Shown in pieces: positions 43,006-51,359 of a DNA stretch of 64,000 bases. The stretch comes from Paenibacillus dokdonensis (GTDB taxonomy: Bacteria; Bacillota; Bacilli; Paenibacillales; Paenibacillaceae): NCBI RefSeq assembly GCF_004916975.1, contig NZ_STGQ01000002.1, forward strand, positions 1,006,079 through 1,070,078. The letters run 5' to 3'. Every line of letters begins with the position of its first letter. Position 1 is the stretch's first letter. Both the position numbers and the translations under genes were made by a program. Below the pieces are notes generated by a model, which searched no databases, was not told the DNA's origin, and saw only the letters and a list, made by a program, of their open reading frames with translations.

Positions 43006-43422
43006 ATGATCAATCTGGAGTCAAGACTCGAAAATATCGAAGACCGCTTTGTAAATATCGACAGCTATTTATGCACGCATGATTTTACGCTAGCTGGCAA
43101 CTGGGACTACAAACACGGCTATCTGGACAAACGGCTCGATCAGGAACGGATGGTATGGCTGCGGATTCCTTTTCACGTGACCAAGGGAAGTCTGGATGGG
43201 GAATGCGGTGGATGCCATGCAACCGTCAAACTGGGACGCCCGTTCGTATTCAAATATATCTACAACACGGGTACGGACAAGCATGCCACCCCGCATTTAA
43301 TGGGTGCCCTCTTCGACCAGTTTCAGCCGCCGCTTGACGATGATGCACCCCTGGATAATTTTTGGGTGGAGCATGCCAGAAAAGTGCTGAATGAAGTCGA
43401 ACGGGGCTATTATTTGCATTAA
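43006..43422 (+). CDS. YugN-like protein
   Basis: 138 residues. The text DFTLAGNWDYKHGYLDKRLD, YYFLRIPF-like WLRIPFHVTKGSLD and the TDKHATPHLMGALFDQFQPPLD block fit the YugN family (DUF1805-sized proteins of Bacillales with unknown function), recognised from memory. AAGGTGG is about 10 bases before ATG 43006. It stands alone between a terminator and a convergent acetyltransferase gene. Confidence 0.75.
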   Translation: MINLESRLENIEDRFVNIDSYLCTHDFTLAGNWDYKHGYLDKRLDQERMVWLRIPFHVTKGSLDGECGGCHATVKLGRPFVFKYIYNTGTDKHATPHLMGALFDQFQPPLDDDAPLDNFWVEHARKVLNEVERGYYLH

Positions 43423-43489
43423 GATTTGCTTGAATACCAGCCTGGGCGGATACTTTCGGCCGGGCTGTTTCTGATGTACCCCTCAGCCG

Positions 43490-44044
43490 TTATATCAGAT
43501 TTTTATAGTAGATAAGATTGTCTGTCCATTCGCCAAATTCGAAAATAAATCCTTTGCGGGTACACTCATATTCCAGTCCTGCGCTTTGTGCGAGTCGGAT
43601 GGAGGCTTCGTTATCAACATTGATGTGCGCCTCAATACGGTGGAAATTCAAGTCACTGGATGCAAAGTCCAGCGCTTTAAGTACGGCCTCTTTACCATAA
43701 CCGTTGCGCCAATATTGATTATGAATCATGTAACCAATACATCCCCATTGGAATTCACTTCTTACCAGTGTCATGAAGTCGATCATCCCCACATGTGACC
43801 CTTCATCCTTTAAAAATAGCCCGTAAGCATAAACTTCGTCATTCCGTGCTAGCTCTTGATGCTGTTGTATCAAACGCACATACCATTCCATGGAACATTC
43901 ATTCATATCCCGGTTACCTTCATCATGTCTGTGCTGGGACGGTAGTCTATTGTTGTATCCAGTAAGCCAAGCTAAGTAATCTTCTACTTTTAAGGGTCTT
44001 ATCCTAAGTCTCTCGGTTTCGTAAGAAGTATCGTAATATTTCAA
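43490..44044 (-). CDS. GNAT-family N-acetyltransferase (RimJ/RimL-like)
   Basis: 184 residues. YETERLRIRPLKVEDY at the start, the acetyl-CoA loop region GCIGYMIHNQYWRNGYGKEAVLKALDFA, and FHRIEAHINVDNEASIRLAQSAGLEYECTRKGFI at the end are typical of RimJ-type enzymes that acetylate protein or small-molecule amines. TTG 44044 is the start, with GAGGTG about 8 bases upstream. Monocistronic on the minus strand. The acceptor is unknown. Confidence 0.88.
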   Translation of the reverse strand: MKYYDTSYETERLRIRPLKVEDYLAWLTGYNNRLPSQHRHDEGNRDMNECSMEWYVRLIQQHQELARNDEVYAYGLFLKDEGSHVGMIDFMTLVRSEFQWGCIGYMIHNQYWRNGYGKEAVLKALDFASSDLNFHRIEAHINVDNEASIRLAQSAGLEYECTRKGFIFEFGEWTDNLIYYKNLI

Positions 44045-44260
44045 TAATGTTGCACCTCTTTAGAATGGATTTTACATATTTTTCAATAATCTGAGTCTAG
44101 CATATGCAGTATTGGAAGAAAATAAATTCAGGCGTAGAGTGGGTCATCCGGGGGAGATCATCCAGCAAACACCGCCATATGAAAAAATTTAGGGTTCTTT
44201 TTCAACCGTGAAATGAGCTACAATAGAATGAAAATACAAGAGGAGGAGGGATTCGACTCT

Positions 44261-44731
44261 ATGGAACAGTCGCCAAGCCAGGAGCTTTCCGCGGAACTAT
44301 ATGAGCTGCTGAACGGTAAGGACCTCGAGACCAAAAAGCATGAAGCCTTGATGCTGATGACCGTCACGGAAGAAGAATGGCCACATACGGCCATGATCAG
44401 TGCAGGTGAAATAATTGCTTTGGACTCCAAGCGGGTGAGATTGGCCATGTGGTCCGGTACGACAACCACGCGTAACCTGATTCGTACGGAAAAGGCGACT
44501 CTGGCGTTTGTTTACGCTGGAGCAGCGCATTATATCAAGCTTTCGCTGAAACGGTTGCCGGTTCTGCCTGCAGCCAAACATCCGCGCGAACGGTTCGAGG
44601 CAGATATTGTGGCTGTCAGATCAGACGTGGCGCAATATGCCGATATTACCACCGGGATTCAGATTGATCTGAAGGAAGAGGAGTCCGTCCTCCGGCGGTG
44701 GCATGAAACATTGGCAGAACTCATGCTGTAA
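44261..44731 (+). CDS. Split-barrel (pyridoxamine-phosphate-oxidase-like) protein
   Basis: 156 residues. ALMLMTVTEEEWPHTAMISAGEIIAL, LAMWSGTTTTRNLIRTEKATLAFV and AAHYIKLSLKRL give the FMN-binding split barrel of PPOX-type proteins. The reductant and substrate are unknown. ATG 44261 is chosen because GAGGAGGAGGG ends about 10 bases upstream; ATG 44213 would lie before it. The Bcr/CflA efflux gene starts 28 bases after its stop, so they are probably co-transcribed. Confidence 0.75.
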   Translation: MEQSPSQELSAELYELLNGKDLETKKHEALMLMTVTEEEWPHTAMISAGEIIALDSKRVRLAMWSGTTTTRNLIRTEKATLAFVYAGAAHYIKLSLKRLPVLPAAKHPRERFEADIVAVRSDVAQYADITTGIQIDLKEEESVLRRWHETLAELML

Positions 44732-44759
44732 TGGTTATAAGGGGGAACACTTACTCGTT

Positions 44760-46049
44760 ATGAATAAACAAACGCAAGGTGTCCAAAGCCGGGACGGGGT
44801 TCAGGAAGAGCTGCCTGTACGGCCCAGCACAAGCCGGCTTTGGATGATTATCGTTCTGGGGGCGCTATCTGCCTTCGGTCCATTTTCGCTGGATATGTAT
44901 TTGCCTGCGCTGCCAAGCCTCGCGGATACGATGCATACGACAACCTCGCTGACACAGCTCAGCCTGACTTCCTGTTTGATTGGACTTTCGGTAGGCCAAT
45001 TGCTCGCTGGGCCGTTCAGTGATGTCCGCGGACGGCGCATTCCACTGCTGATCGGCATGGTGGTTTACGGCGTTTCATCTTTATTATGCGCATTTAGCAC
45101 ATCGATTGAGATGCTGATACTTTTGCGCTTTATTCAAGGGATTGCAGGGTCCGCTGGGATTGTCATCTCGCGCGCGATTGTCAGAGATATGTATTCCGGC
45201 TCAGAGCTGACCAAGCTTTTCTCTATGCTGATGCTGGTAAATGGTGCAGCACCGATTTTGTCTCCGATTGTGGGCGGTCAGCTGCTGCAAGTGACATCCT
45301 GGCGCGGCGTATTTATCGTGCTTGCGGTGATTGGCATCGTGATGCTTTTATCGGTACTGTTTGGATTACCCGAGACGCTTAAACCAGATAGACGCTCCAG
45401 CGGCGGCATGAAGAACACGCTCAAGACATTTGGTGTACTGCTGAAAGATCGTAAATTTATGGGACTTGCATTAAGCTCGGGATTTATTTCTGCAGCGATG
45501 TTTGCCTATATTTCGGGATCGCCGTTTGTGCTTCAAAAAATTTACGGGGTAAGCCCGCAAATGTTCAGTCTGATTTTCGCTATGAACGGGCTTGGCATTA
45601 TTATTGCTGGACAGATCACAGGTCGACTGGCCGGACGGGTCAACGAAAAGAAACTGCTGGTGACAGGTATTACCCTGGCGACGATCGGAGGCCTGTCCCT
45701 CCTGATTCTGCTGACAGCCAAAGCGCCGCTTGCAGCAATCCTGCCACCGCTGTTTATTGTTGTCTCCTGCGTTGGTATTGTGGGTACCGCGGGCTCCTCG
45801 CTGGCTTTGCAGAATTATGGGCACGCGGCAGGCAGCGCATCGGCACTGCTCGGATTGTTATCATACATTTTCGGAGGCATTGTCAGTCCTCTTGTCGGCA
45901 TCGGCGGCAGCACATCAGCGCTTCCGATGGGTATCGTGATCGCCGGTGCGGATGTGCTTTCCGTGCTTTGTTACCTGCTGCTGGTCCGCAGTGCCAGAAG
46001 CAGGGTGCTGACGGCGGAGGTTTCTGGCGTTCACAACAAGAGCAGTTAA
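44760..46049 (+). CDS. Bcr/CflA-family MFS efflux transporter
   Basis: 429 residues, 12 helices. GPFSLDMYLPALPSLAD, GLSVGQLLAGPFSDVRGRRIPLLIG (motif A between helices 2 and 3) and LRFIQGIAGSAGIVISRAIVRDM (motif C area) are diagnostic of the Bcr/CflA drug-export subfamily. Start ATG 44760 is uncertain: the nearest Shine-Dalgarno (AAGGGGGA) is about 14 bases upstream. Exports hydrophobic drugs by proton exchange; actual substrate unknown. Confidence 0.9.
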   Translation: MNKQTQGVQSRDGVQEELPVRPSTSRLWMIIVLGALSAFGPFSLDMYLPALPSLADTMHTTTSLTQLSLTSCLIGLSVGQLLAGPFSDVRGRRIPLLIGMVVYGVSSLLCAFSTSIEMLILLRFIQGIAGSAGIVISRAIVRDMYSGSELTKLFSMLMLVNGAAPILSPIVGGQLLQVTSWRGVFIVLAVIGIVMLLSVLFGLPETLKPDRRSSGGMKNTLKTFGVLLKDRKFMGLALSSGFISAAMFAYISGSPFVLQKIYGVSPQMFSLIFAMNGLGIIIAGQITGRLAGRVNEKKLLVTGITLATIGGLSLLILLTAKAPLAAILPPLFIVVSCVGIVGTAGSSLALQNYGHAAGSASALLGLLSYIFGGIVSPLVGIGGSTSALPMGIVIAGADVLSVLCYLLLVRSARSRVLTAEVSGVHNKSS

Positions 46050-46098
46050 CATGCAAAATGAGACGTAAAAATGGCCGGAAGATATATTACCATAAAGT

Positions 46099-46131
46099 AG
46101 AAGTGTAACTTATATAGTTACACTTCTTTTT
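46099..46131. terminator. Terminator after the MFS gene
   Basis: AGAAGTGTAACT pairs perfectly with AGTTACACTTCT around TATAT, followed by TTTTG. Confidence 0.88.
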
Positions 46132-46209
46132 GTTTGGGTAATTGATATTAATGGACATCCTGATGGGAAATTGGATATTTGGAAAAGCTACGGGAAAGGA
46201 GAGAATGAG

Positions 46210-47595
46210 ATGAATAACAATTATGACGCCATTATTATTGGCTTTGGCAAGGGTGGAAAAACACTGGCAGGTGCAATGGAGAGACAGGGGTGGAAGGTTG
46301 CGATGATCGAGCAGTCCGATAAAATGTACGGAGGAACCTGCATCAACATCGCATGTATTCCATCCAAGTCGCTTGCGTATCAATCCAAGTATGCAGCCTT
46401 CCTAAATCCAAACTCTTTTGAGGATCAGAATGCTTACTATACACAAGCCATTTCGGAGAAGAACGAACTGGTATCCTTTTTACGAACTAAAAACTATCAC
46501 AATCTGAGTGATAAAGAAGGAATCACTGTTATTACAGGCAAAGCGAGCTTTATCTCCTCACACGAAATAAAGGTGGAGATGAAGGATGAAACCGTCCAGC
46601 TTACCGCGGAGCGGATTTTTATTAATACAGGAGCAACTCCGATCGTTCCGAATATCCAGGGAATCCATGCAAGCAAATACGTATATGACAGCACGACGTT
46701 GATGGATAAAACGGAACTTCCCAAACACCTTGTCATCATCGGCGGAGGATATATCGGCCTGGAATTTGCATCGATGTATGCCAATTACGGATCAGATGTG
46801 ACTGTGCTCGATGGAGCAGAGGTATTTTTGAAGCGTGAAGACCGCGATATTGCCAAAGGGGTCCTAAAAACGCTTGAGGGTAAGGGGATACGGTATATAT
46901 CCGGCGCACAGGTTCAAACTGTTCAAGACAAGAAACCGGATGGCACACAGGTCATTTACTTACGTAGTGGTGCGGATCAGCCTGAAACGCTAGAGGCGGA
47001 TGCGATCCTGCTGGCGACAGGCAGAAAACCTAATACGGAAGAATTGAATCTGGCTCAAGCAGGCGTTGCGGTTAATGAAAAGGGAGCCATTCAGGTGGAT
47101 GAACATCTGAAGACTAACATTCCCCATATTTGGGCAATTGGTGATGTGAAGGGCGGACCACAATTTACTTATGTTTCGTTGGATGATTTTCGAATCATCA
47201 AGGATCAACTATTTGGCGCTGGGAAACGCTCCACGAAGGATCGTGTGAATATTCCTTATTCGGTATTTATCGATCCTCCCTTATCGCGGGTGGGTTTGTC
47301 AGAGGATGAGGCAATAGAACAGGGGTATGAGATCAAGATCGCGAAAATGCCCGTCGCAGCCAGTCCCCGAGCCAGATTAATGAAAGAAACACAAGGTGTT
47401 TTAAAGGCAGTCGTCGATGCCAAGACGGATCAGATTCTGGGATGTACGCTCTTTTGTACAGAATCAAGTGAAATTATTAATATCGTTCAAATATTCATGC
47501 AAACCGGGCAAAACTATACACTCCTTAGAGACCAAATCTTCACGCACCCTACGATGAGTGAAGTATTTAATGATTTGTTCGGACAAATGGAGTAG
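46210..47595 (+). CDS. RclA-like FAD/NAD(P) disulfide oxidoreductase
   Basis: 461 residues. FAD motif AIIIGFGKGGKTLA, redox pair Cys44/Cys49 in GGTCINIACIPSK, second dinucleotide motif LVIIGGGYIGLEFASMYANYG, and FAD C-term ATGRKPNT and IWAIGDVKGG give a class I flavin disulfide reductase. The CINIxCIPSK form and absence of a C-terminal Cys pair resemble RclA/hypothiocyanite reductases better than mercuric or glutathione reductases. ATG 46210 follows AAGGAGAG by about 7 bases. Probable role is defence against oxidised halogen or thiocyanate species, by homology only. Confidence 0.85.
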   Translation: MNNNYDAIIIGFGKGGKTLAGAMERQGWKVAMIEQSDKMYGGTCINIACIPSKSLAYQSKYAAFLNPNSFEDQNAYYTQAISEKNELVSFLRTKNYHNLSDKEGITVITGKASFISSHEIKVEMKDETVQLTAERIFINTGATPIVPNIQGIHASKYVYDSTTLMDKTELPKHLVIIGGGYIGLEFASMYANYGSDVTVLDGAEVFLKREDRDIAKGVLKTLEGKGIRYISGAQVQTVQDKKPDGTQVIYLRSGADQPETLEADAILLATGRKPNTEELNLAQAGVAVNEKGAIQVDEHLKTNIPHIWAIGDVKGGPQFTYVSLDDFRIIKDQLFGAGKRSTKDRVNIPYSVFIDPPLSRVGLSEDEAIEQGYEIKIAKMPVAASPRARLMKETQGVLKAVVDAKTDQILGCTLFCTESSEIINIVQIFMQTGQNYTLLRDQIFTHPTMSEVFNDLFGQME

Positions 47596-47637
47596 CGATA
47601 TTTTGCACAATGATTCAGAGGGAAAAGACAAAACAAC

Positions 47638-47674
47638 AACCGCCCTGCTCCGGTTAATCCTGGGCAGGGCGGTT
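47638..47674. terminator. Bidirectional terminator between RclA-like and GH4 genes
   Basis: AACCGCCCTGC pairs perfectly with GCAGGGCGGTT around a 15-base loop; T-rich sequence follows on the minus strand, and ACATTT on the plus strand. Confidence 0.8.
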
Positions 47675-47704
47675 ACATTTAGGAAATCATATATAATACC
47701 TAAT

Positions 47705-49030
47705 TTATGCGTTAGCCGTCGTTTCTTTAAAAAACTGCGGCAAATATTCCTTGTTTGCTTCCAGCATTTCATCCAGCATCCGGATCGCCACTTCCACGGA
47801 CGGAACCAGTGGATGATGGGCCAATGCTTGGATTGCCAATCCGCGATCACCGGTTACAGCAGCATCAATGGCGAGACGCTCATAGGTTTTAACTGCATGG
47901 ATCAGACCGACAGCCATCGGAGGGACCTTGGTCAATGGAAGCGGCAGCGGGCCGGTTTTGGTGACTACACAGTTGACTTCAATGCTCGCATCATCCGGCA
48001 GGAAGTCAATAATGCCTTGGTTGGCGACGTTCAGGGTTTGGATGTCATTCGAACCATTGTACAGCGAACGCATCAGGTTCACGGCTGCTTCAGAATAGAA
48101 GGCACCGCCGCGTTGTTCCAGCTGCTTGGGCTTATCCTTCAGTTCCGGATCGTTATACAGCTCGAACAGCTCTTCCTCAACACGCTTAACCACTTCCGCG
48201 CGGTTGCCGCCTCTTTGGAAGGATTCCAGCTGCTCTTCGAGCATGGCATCAGTCATATAGAAGTATTTCAGGTAATAGGAAGGAAGAGCGTGAAGGGACT
48301 GAAGGAATTCCGGATTCCATTCCCGTGCAGGCACGTTCTTCGCGCTGTATCCAGCGGTATCAGCGAGCATTTCATCCAGCTTGTCTTCGCCATTCACATC
48401 GATGCGTGTAATCCAGTGCAGATGGTTCAGGCCAACGAATTCAGCATAAATGCGGTCCGCTTCTACACCGTATTTGGCTGACGTTTGCTTGATCAAGCCG
48501 ATGGGCGCATTGCAGAGGCCGATGCTTTTTACATTGGAATATTTCAGGATGGCTTCCGTAACCATGCCCGCAGGATTCGTGAAGTTCAGCAGCCAGGCGT
48601 TTGGGGCAAGCTCTTCAATATCGCGGCAGATGTCGAGCAGGACCGGGATCGTCCGAAGTGCTTTCATCATGCCCCCGGGACCGGTGGTCTCCTGGCCAAT
48701 TACACCATATTTCAGAGGGATGGATTCATCGCGGCCGCGCGCATCCAGCATGCCTACACGCATTTGGGTGCTGACAAAGTCTGCATCTTTAATCGCCTCG
48801 CGGCGATCCAAGGTCAGATGGACTTCAATGGGAAGACCGGATTTCTCGACCATACGCTTGGCCAAGTTGCCGACAATATTCAATTTGCGCTGCCCTGGCT
48901 CAATATCCACCAGCCACAGCTCACGTACCGGGAGCTCGGCATAGTGAAGGATGAATCCCTCAACGAGTTCCGGAGTATAGGAAGATCCACCGCCGATTAC
49001 TGCTATTTTGAGTCCTTGTTCATTTGTCAT
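47705..49030 (-). CDS. GH4 NAD-dependent 6-phospho-beta-glucosidase-like enzyme
   Basis: 441 residues, the family length. NAD motif IAVIGGGSSYTPELVEG at the N-terminus; metal and catalytic region NPAGMVTEAI, the metal Cys in SIGLCNAPIGL and His in FVGLNHLHW. GH4 enzymes use NAD+ and Mn2+ and a redox elimination mechanism, and most act on 6-phosphorylated disaccharides. ATG 49030 has GGAGCG about 9 bases upstream. The BadF-type kinase gene lies 46 bases upstream on the same strand, suggesting that sugar is phosphorylated first and then split. Confidence 0.9.
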   Translation of the reverse strand: MTNEQGLKIAVIGGGSSYTPELVEGFILHYAELPVRELWLVDIEPGQRKLNIVGNLAKRMVEKSGLPIEVHLTLDRREAIKDADFVSTQMRVGMLDARGRDESIPLKYGVIGQETTGPGGMMKALRTIPVLLDICRDIEELAPNAWLLNFTNPAGMVTEAILKYSNVKSIGLCNAPIGLIKQTSAKYGVEADRIYAEFVGLNHLHWITRIDVNGEDKLDEMLADTAGYSAKNVPAREWNPEFLQSLHALPSYYLKYFYMTDAMLEEQLESFQRGGNRAEVVKRVEEELFELYNDPELKDKPKQLEQRGGAFYSEAAVNLMRSLYNGSNDIQTLNVANQGIIDFLPDDASIEVNCVVTKTGPLPLPLTKVPPMAVGLIHAVKTYERLAIDAAVTGDRGLAIQALAHHPLVPSVEVAIRMLDEMLEANKEYLPQFFKETTANA

Positions 49031-49076
49031 TTCTGCACGCTCCAGTCTTGAAAGAATTGAATTTATATTTATGGGG

Positions 49077-50069
49077 TTATCTTGTTGTTTGTTTAATATG
49101 TTCAAAATCACGGAAGGCCCGCATTTTGTCATACACTTCCCGGCTTATTGGATGTCCGTCCGCTTCCATGGCTGACCATATGGCGCCGACAACCGGCTCT
49201 GCGGACAGCGTGACGACGGCTGCATTCGGAGCGGCTGCTGCGACTGCCTGTTCAACCTTGCTTCGGATCCAGCCGCGGTCTCCCCTTGTTAGCAGACTTC
49301 CTGCCAACACGACGTCGAACGTATCTTTCTCCATGCCAAGCCTATGGATAACTGCCACCGCTGATTTGCCGAGCTCTACGCCTTGACGGGTCAGAATCTC
49401 AAGGGCTACGGCATCATTTTCCGCCGCCGCTTCAAACAGCAGCTTCGCCGCATGTACGGGTACATGCTTCCCGTGATCCTGAAAGTCTTCAAACATATCG
49501 CTGACGTTGTCATATCCGAGGAAGTTCAGCAGAAGCGGCGTCAGCAGCGTCGTTTGCTCGCGGCCATCCCATGAGCGGATGACGGAGCGGAACACCTCGA
49601 TATTGAGGGAACCGCCTCCGCCAAAATCACCGTACATGTAATCAAAGCCGCCTACCTGAACATGTTCCCCCGCAGGATTTCGTCCAGCGGCGTTGGTTCC
49701 TGTTCCGCAGATCAGAGCGACACCATAAGGATGGTTGGTACCTGCACGCAGGCCGATCATCGTATCGCAATTGATCGAATAATTCTGGGTGAAGCCGATT
49801 CCCTGGACTAAAGGATGCAGGATACGGTAATCTGCTTCCCGATCTGCGCCAGCCAGCCCGAAATAGGTGTGCGAAATTTCATGAACCCGCAGGCCTGCTT
49901 CGTTCAGCGCGCCTTCCGCAGCTTCCCGGATACTTTGCGCAGCCATGGAACGGTCAATCTGGTGATTGCCGTTGCCACTTACGCCTTTGCCAAGCACGCT
50001 GCCGCGGTCGTCGGTCAGCAGGGCGTATGTTTTTGTTCCTCCCCCATCGATTCCCAAGTAGTAAGTCAA
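49077..50069 (-). CDS. BadF/BcrA-type sugar kinase (N-acetylglucosamine kinase-like)
   Basis: 330 residues with the actin-type ATPase fold. PHOSPHATE1 YYLGIDGGGTKTYALL at the N-terminus, GLAGADREAD, PHOSPHATE2 VALICGTGTNAAGRN, and ADENOSINE DVVLAGSLLTRG are clear. Relatives are N-acetylglucosamine and glucosamine kinases. Start is TTG 50069, with AGGAG about 8 bases upstream. It precedes the GH4 gene, and no PTS gene is visible, so it may phosphorylate the sugar brought in by the ABC importer. Which sugar and whether mono- or disaccharide is unknown. Confidence 0.85.
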   Translation of the reverse strand: MTYYLGIDGGGTKTYALLTDDRGSVLGKGVSGNGNHQIDRSMAAQSIREAAEGALNEAGLRVHEISHTYFGLAGADREADYRILHPLVQGIGFTQNYSINCDTMIGLRAGTNHPYGVALICGTGTNAAGRNPAGEHVQVGGFDYMYGDFGGGGSLNIEVFRSVIRSWDGREQTTLLTPLLLNFLGYDNVSDMFEDFQDHGKHVPVHAAKLLFEAAAENDAVALEILTRQGVELGKSAVAVIHRLGMEKDTFDVVLAGSLLTRGDRGWIRSKVEQAVAAAAPNAAVVTLSAEPVVGAIWSAMEADGHPISREVYDKMRAFRDFEHIKQTTR

Positions 50070-50108
50070 TGGTCGTCACTCCTATATATACGGATATATT
50101 TTTTTAGT

Positions 50109-50228
50109 TGAATCAATTTCATAACTCACTAAAACGATAAAATGGAAACTATATATAGACCAATAAAATCGTTTGGATCTATATATAGCCTTGATTGAAG
50201 TAGCTTAAGGTATTATGAAATTGATTCA
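50109..50228. repeat. Nested inverted repeats between lacI-like and kinase genes
   Basis: Outer arms TGAATCAATTTCATAA (50109-50124) and its exact complement (50213-50228) are 16 bp each. Inside, CTATATATAG occurs at 50149 and 50179, flanked so that it forms a second imperfect stem (..GACCAA / TTTGGATC..). AAACGAT (50132) and ATCGTTT (50167) give a third. The right outer arm begins 2 bases after the lacI stop. It could be a cruciform, paired operators, or a terminator/5' leader for the kinase gene. Confidence 0.75.
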
Positions 50229-50229
50229 G

Positions 50230-51228
50230 TTATCCTTCTGTTTTCGATACAGTAGACTCTCTTACGATGAGTTCAGGGTCAATCCGCACATTTGCCCCGC
50301 GTTTCATCGTACCGTCCATCCGTTTGAGCAGCATATCCGCAGCGGCAAGACCAATCCGGTCAGCAGGCTGACGGACCGTTGTCAAATGCGGGCGCAGCTT
50401 CGAGGAGATGTGTTGATCGTCATAGCCCACGATGGCTACCTGATCAGGCACGCGAATTCCAGCTTCCATCAGAGCGTTCGCAACACCAAGCGCAATATTG
50501 TCATCGCCTGCAAATACAGCGGAAGGAAGACGGCCATCACGAAGCCATCTCCGGCAGGCATCATACCCAAAATCGATTTCAAAATCGCCTGTTACCATCT
50601 CAAACGGAGCGAGGTTCTTTTCCTCCAGTGCCTGAAGGAAGCCGCTGCGGCGTTCCCGTGTACTGCGGAACATGTTATGCCCGCTCAGATGAGCAATGGA
50701 GGTATGTCCTTGATCCAGCAAATGCTTAGTTGCGACATAGCCGCCTTTATAGTTGTCTATGGTCACGGAGAAAGCATCATTTTCCGGTTTCTGGTTATCG
50801 ATCAGGACATAAGGGATATTACGCCGCTTCAATTCCACGATGTAGTTGTCCTCTTCCATCGGTGAGAGCAGGATGAGGCCATCCACACGGTCCTCCTGGA
50901 TCAGATAATGGGCTTCATCGGATCCAATGCCTGTAGAGACCGATACAGCGAGAAAATAGCCATGGAGTGCAAGCACCTCATTCAGCTCCTTGACGACAGC
51001 GTCAAAAAAGGAGTCCTGCAGGGTGGTTACAATCAAACCAACGATCCCGGTTTTGCCGCGGGCCAAACTGCGGGCAGCCGCGTTGGGACGGTAATCGAGC
51101 TCTTTGATGGCATCCAGCACCTTTTGTCTGTTTTTCTCGCGCACCGATTCAGCGCCGTTTAATACCCGCGAGACCGTCACGACGGACAGTCCTGATTTTT
51201 TTGCTACATCAAATATACTAACCTTCAT
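50230..51228 (-). CDS. LacI-family transcriptional regulator
   Basis: 332 residues. The N-terminal DNA-binding domain is VSIFDVAKKSGLSVVTVSRVLNGAESVREKNRQKV with the recognition helix SVVTVSRVLN and hinge RSLARGKTG; then a periplasmic-binding-like sugar domain (LSPMEEDNY, PYVLIDNQ, GYDDQHISSKLRPHLTTVRQP). AAGGAG is about 8 bases before ATG 51228. It sits between the importer and the GH4-kinase genes, so it probably controls both through the AAGTTAAAG-type operators at 54.6 kb, and perhaps the distant site at 8.2 kb. The inducer is a sugar or sugar phosphate. Confidence 0.92.
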   Translation of the reverse strand: MKVSIFDVAKKSGLSVVTVSRVLNGAESVREKNRQKVLDAIKELDYRPNAAARSLARGKTGIVGLIVTTLQDSFFDAVVKELNEVLALHGYFLAVSVSTGIGSDEAHYLIQEDRVDGLILLSPMEEDNYIVELKRRNIPYVLIDNQKPENDAFSVTIDNYKGGYVATKHLLDQGHTSIAHLSGHNMFRSTRERRSGFLQALEEKNLAPFEMVTGDFEIDFGYDACRRWLRDGRLPSAVFAGDDNIALGVANALMEAGIRVPDQVAIVGYDDQHISSKLRPHLTTVRQPADRIGLAAADMLLKRMDGTMKRGANVRIDPELIVRESTVSKTEG

Positions 51229-51359
51229 CGTTTATTCTCCTTGCGGCAGATTTTCCGTACGTTTACATCAACTTAACACTAGTATACATGTACGGAGGGC
51301 TGGCCGCGAAGCTAATTTAAGACATGCACCGCCCCTTTCGGGACGGCACATGATCAGCA

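Noticed and set aside
51327-51345. Hairpin CCGCCCC/GGGACGG after the sugar-binding-protein gene as a terminator
   Set aside because: No T-run follows on the minus strand; too weak to list.
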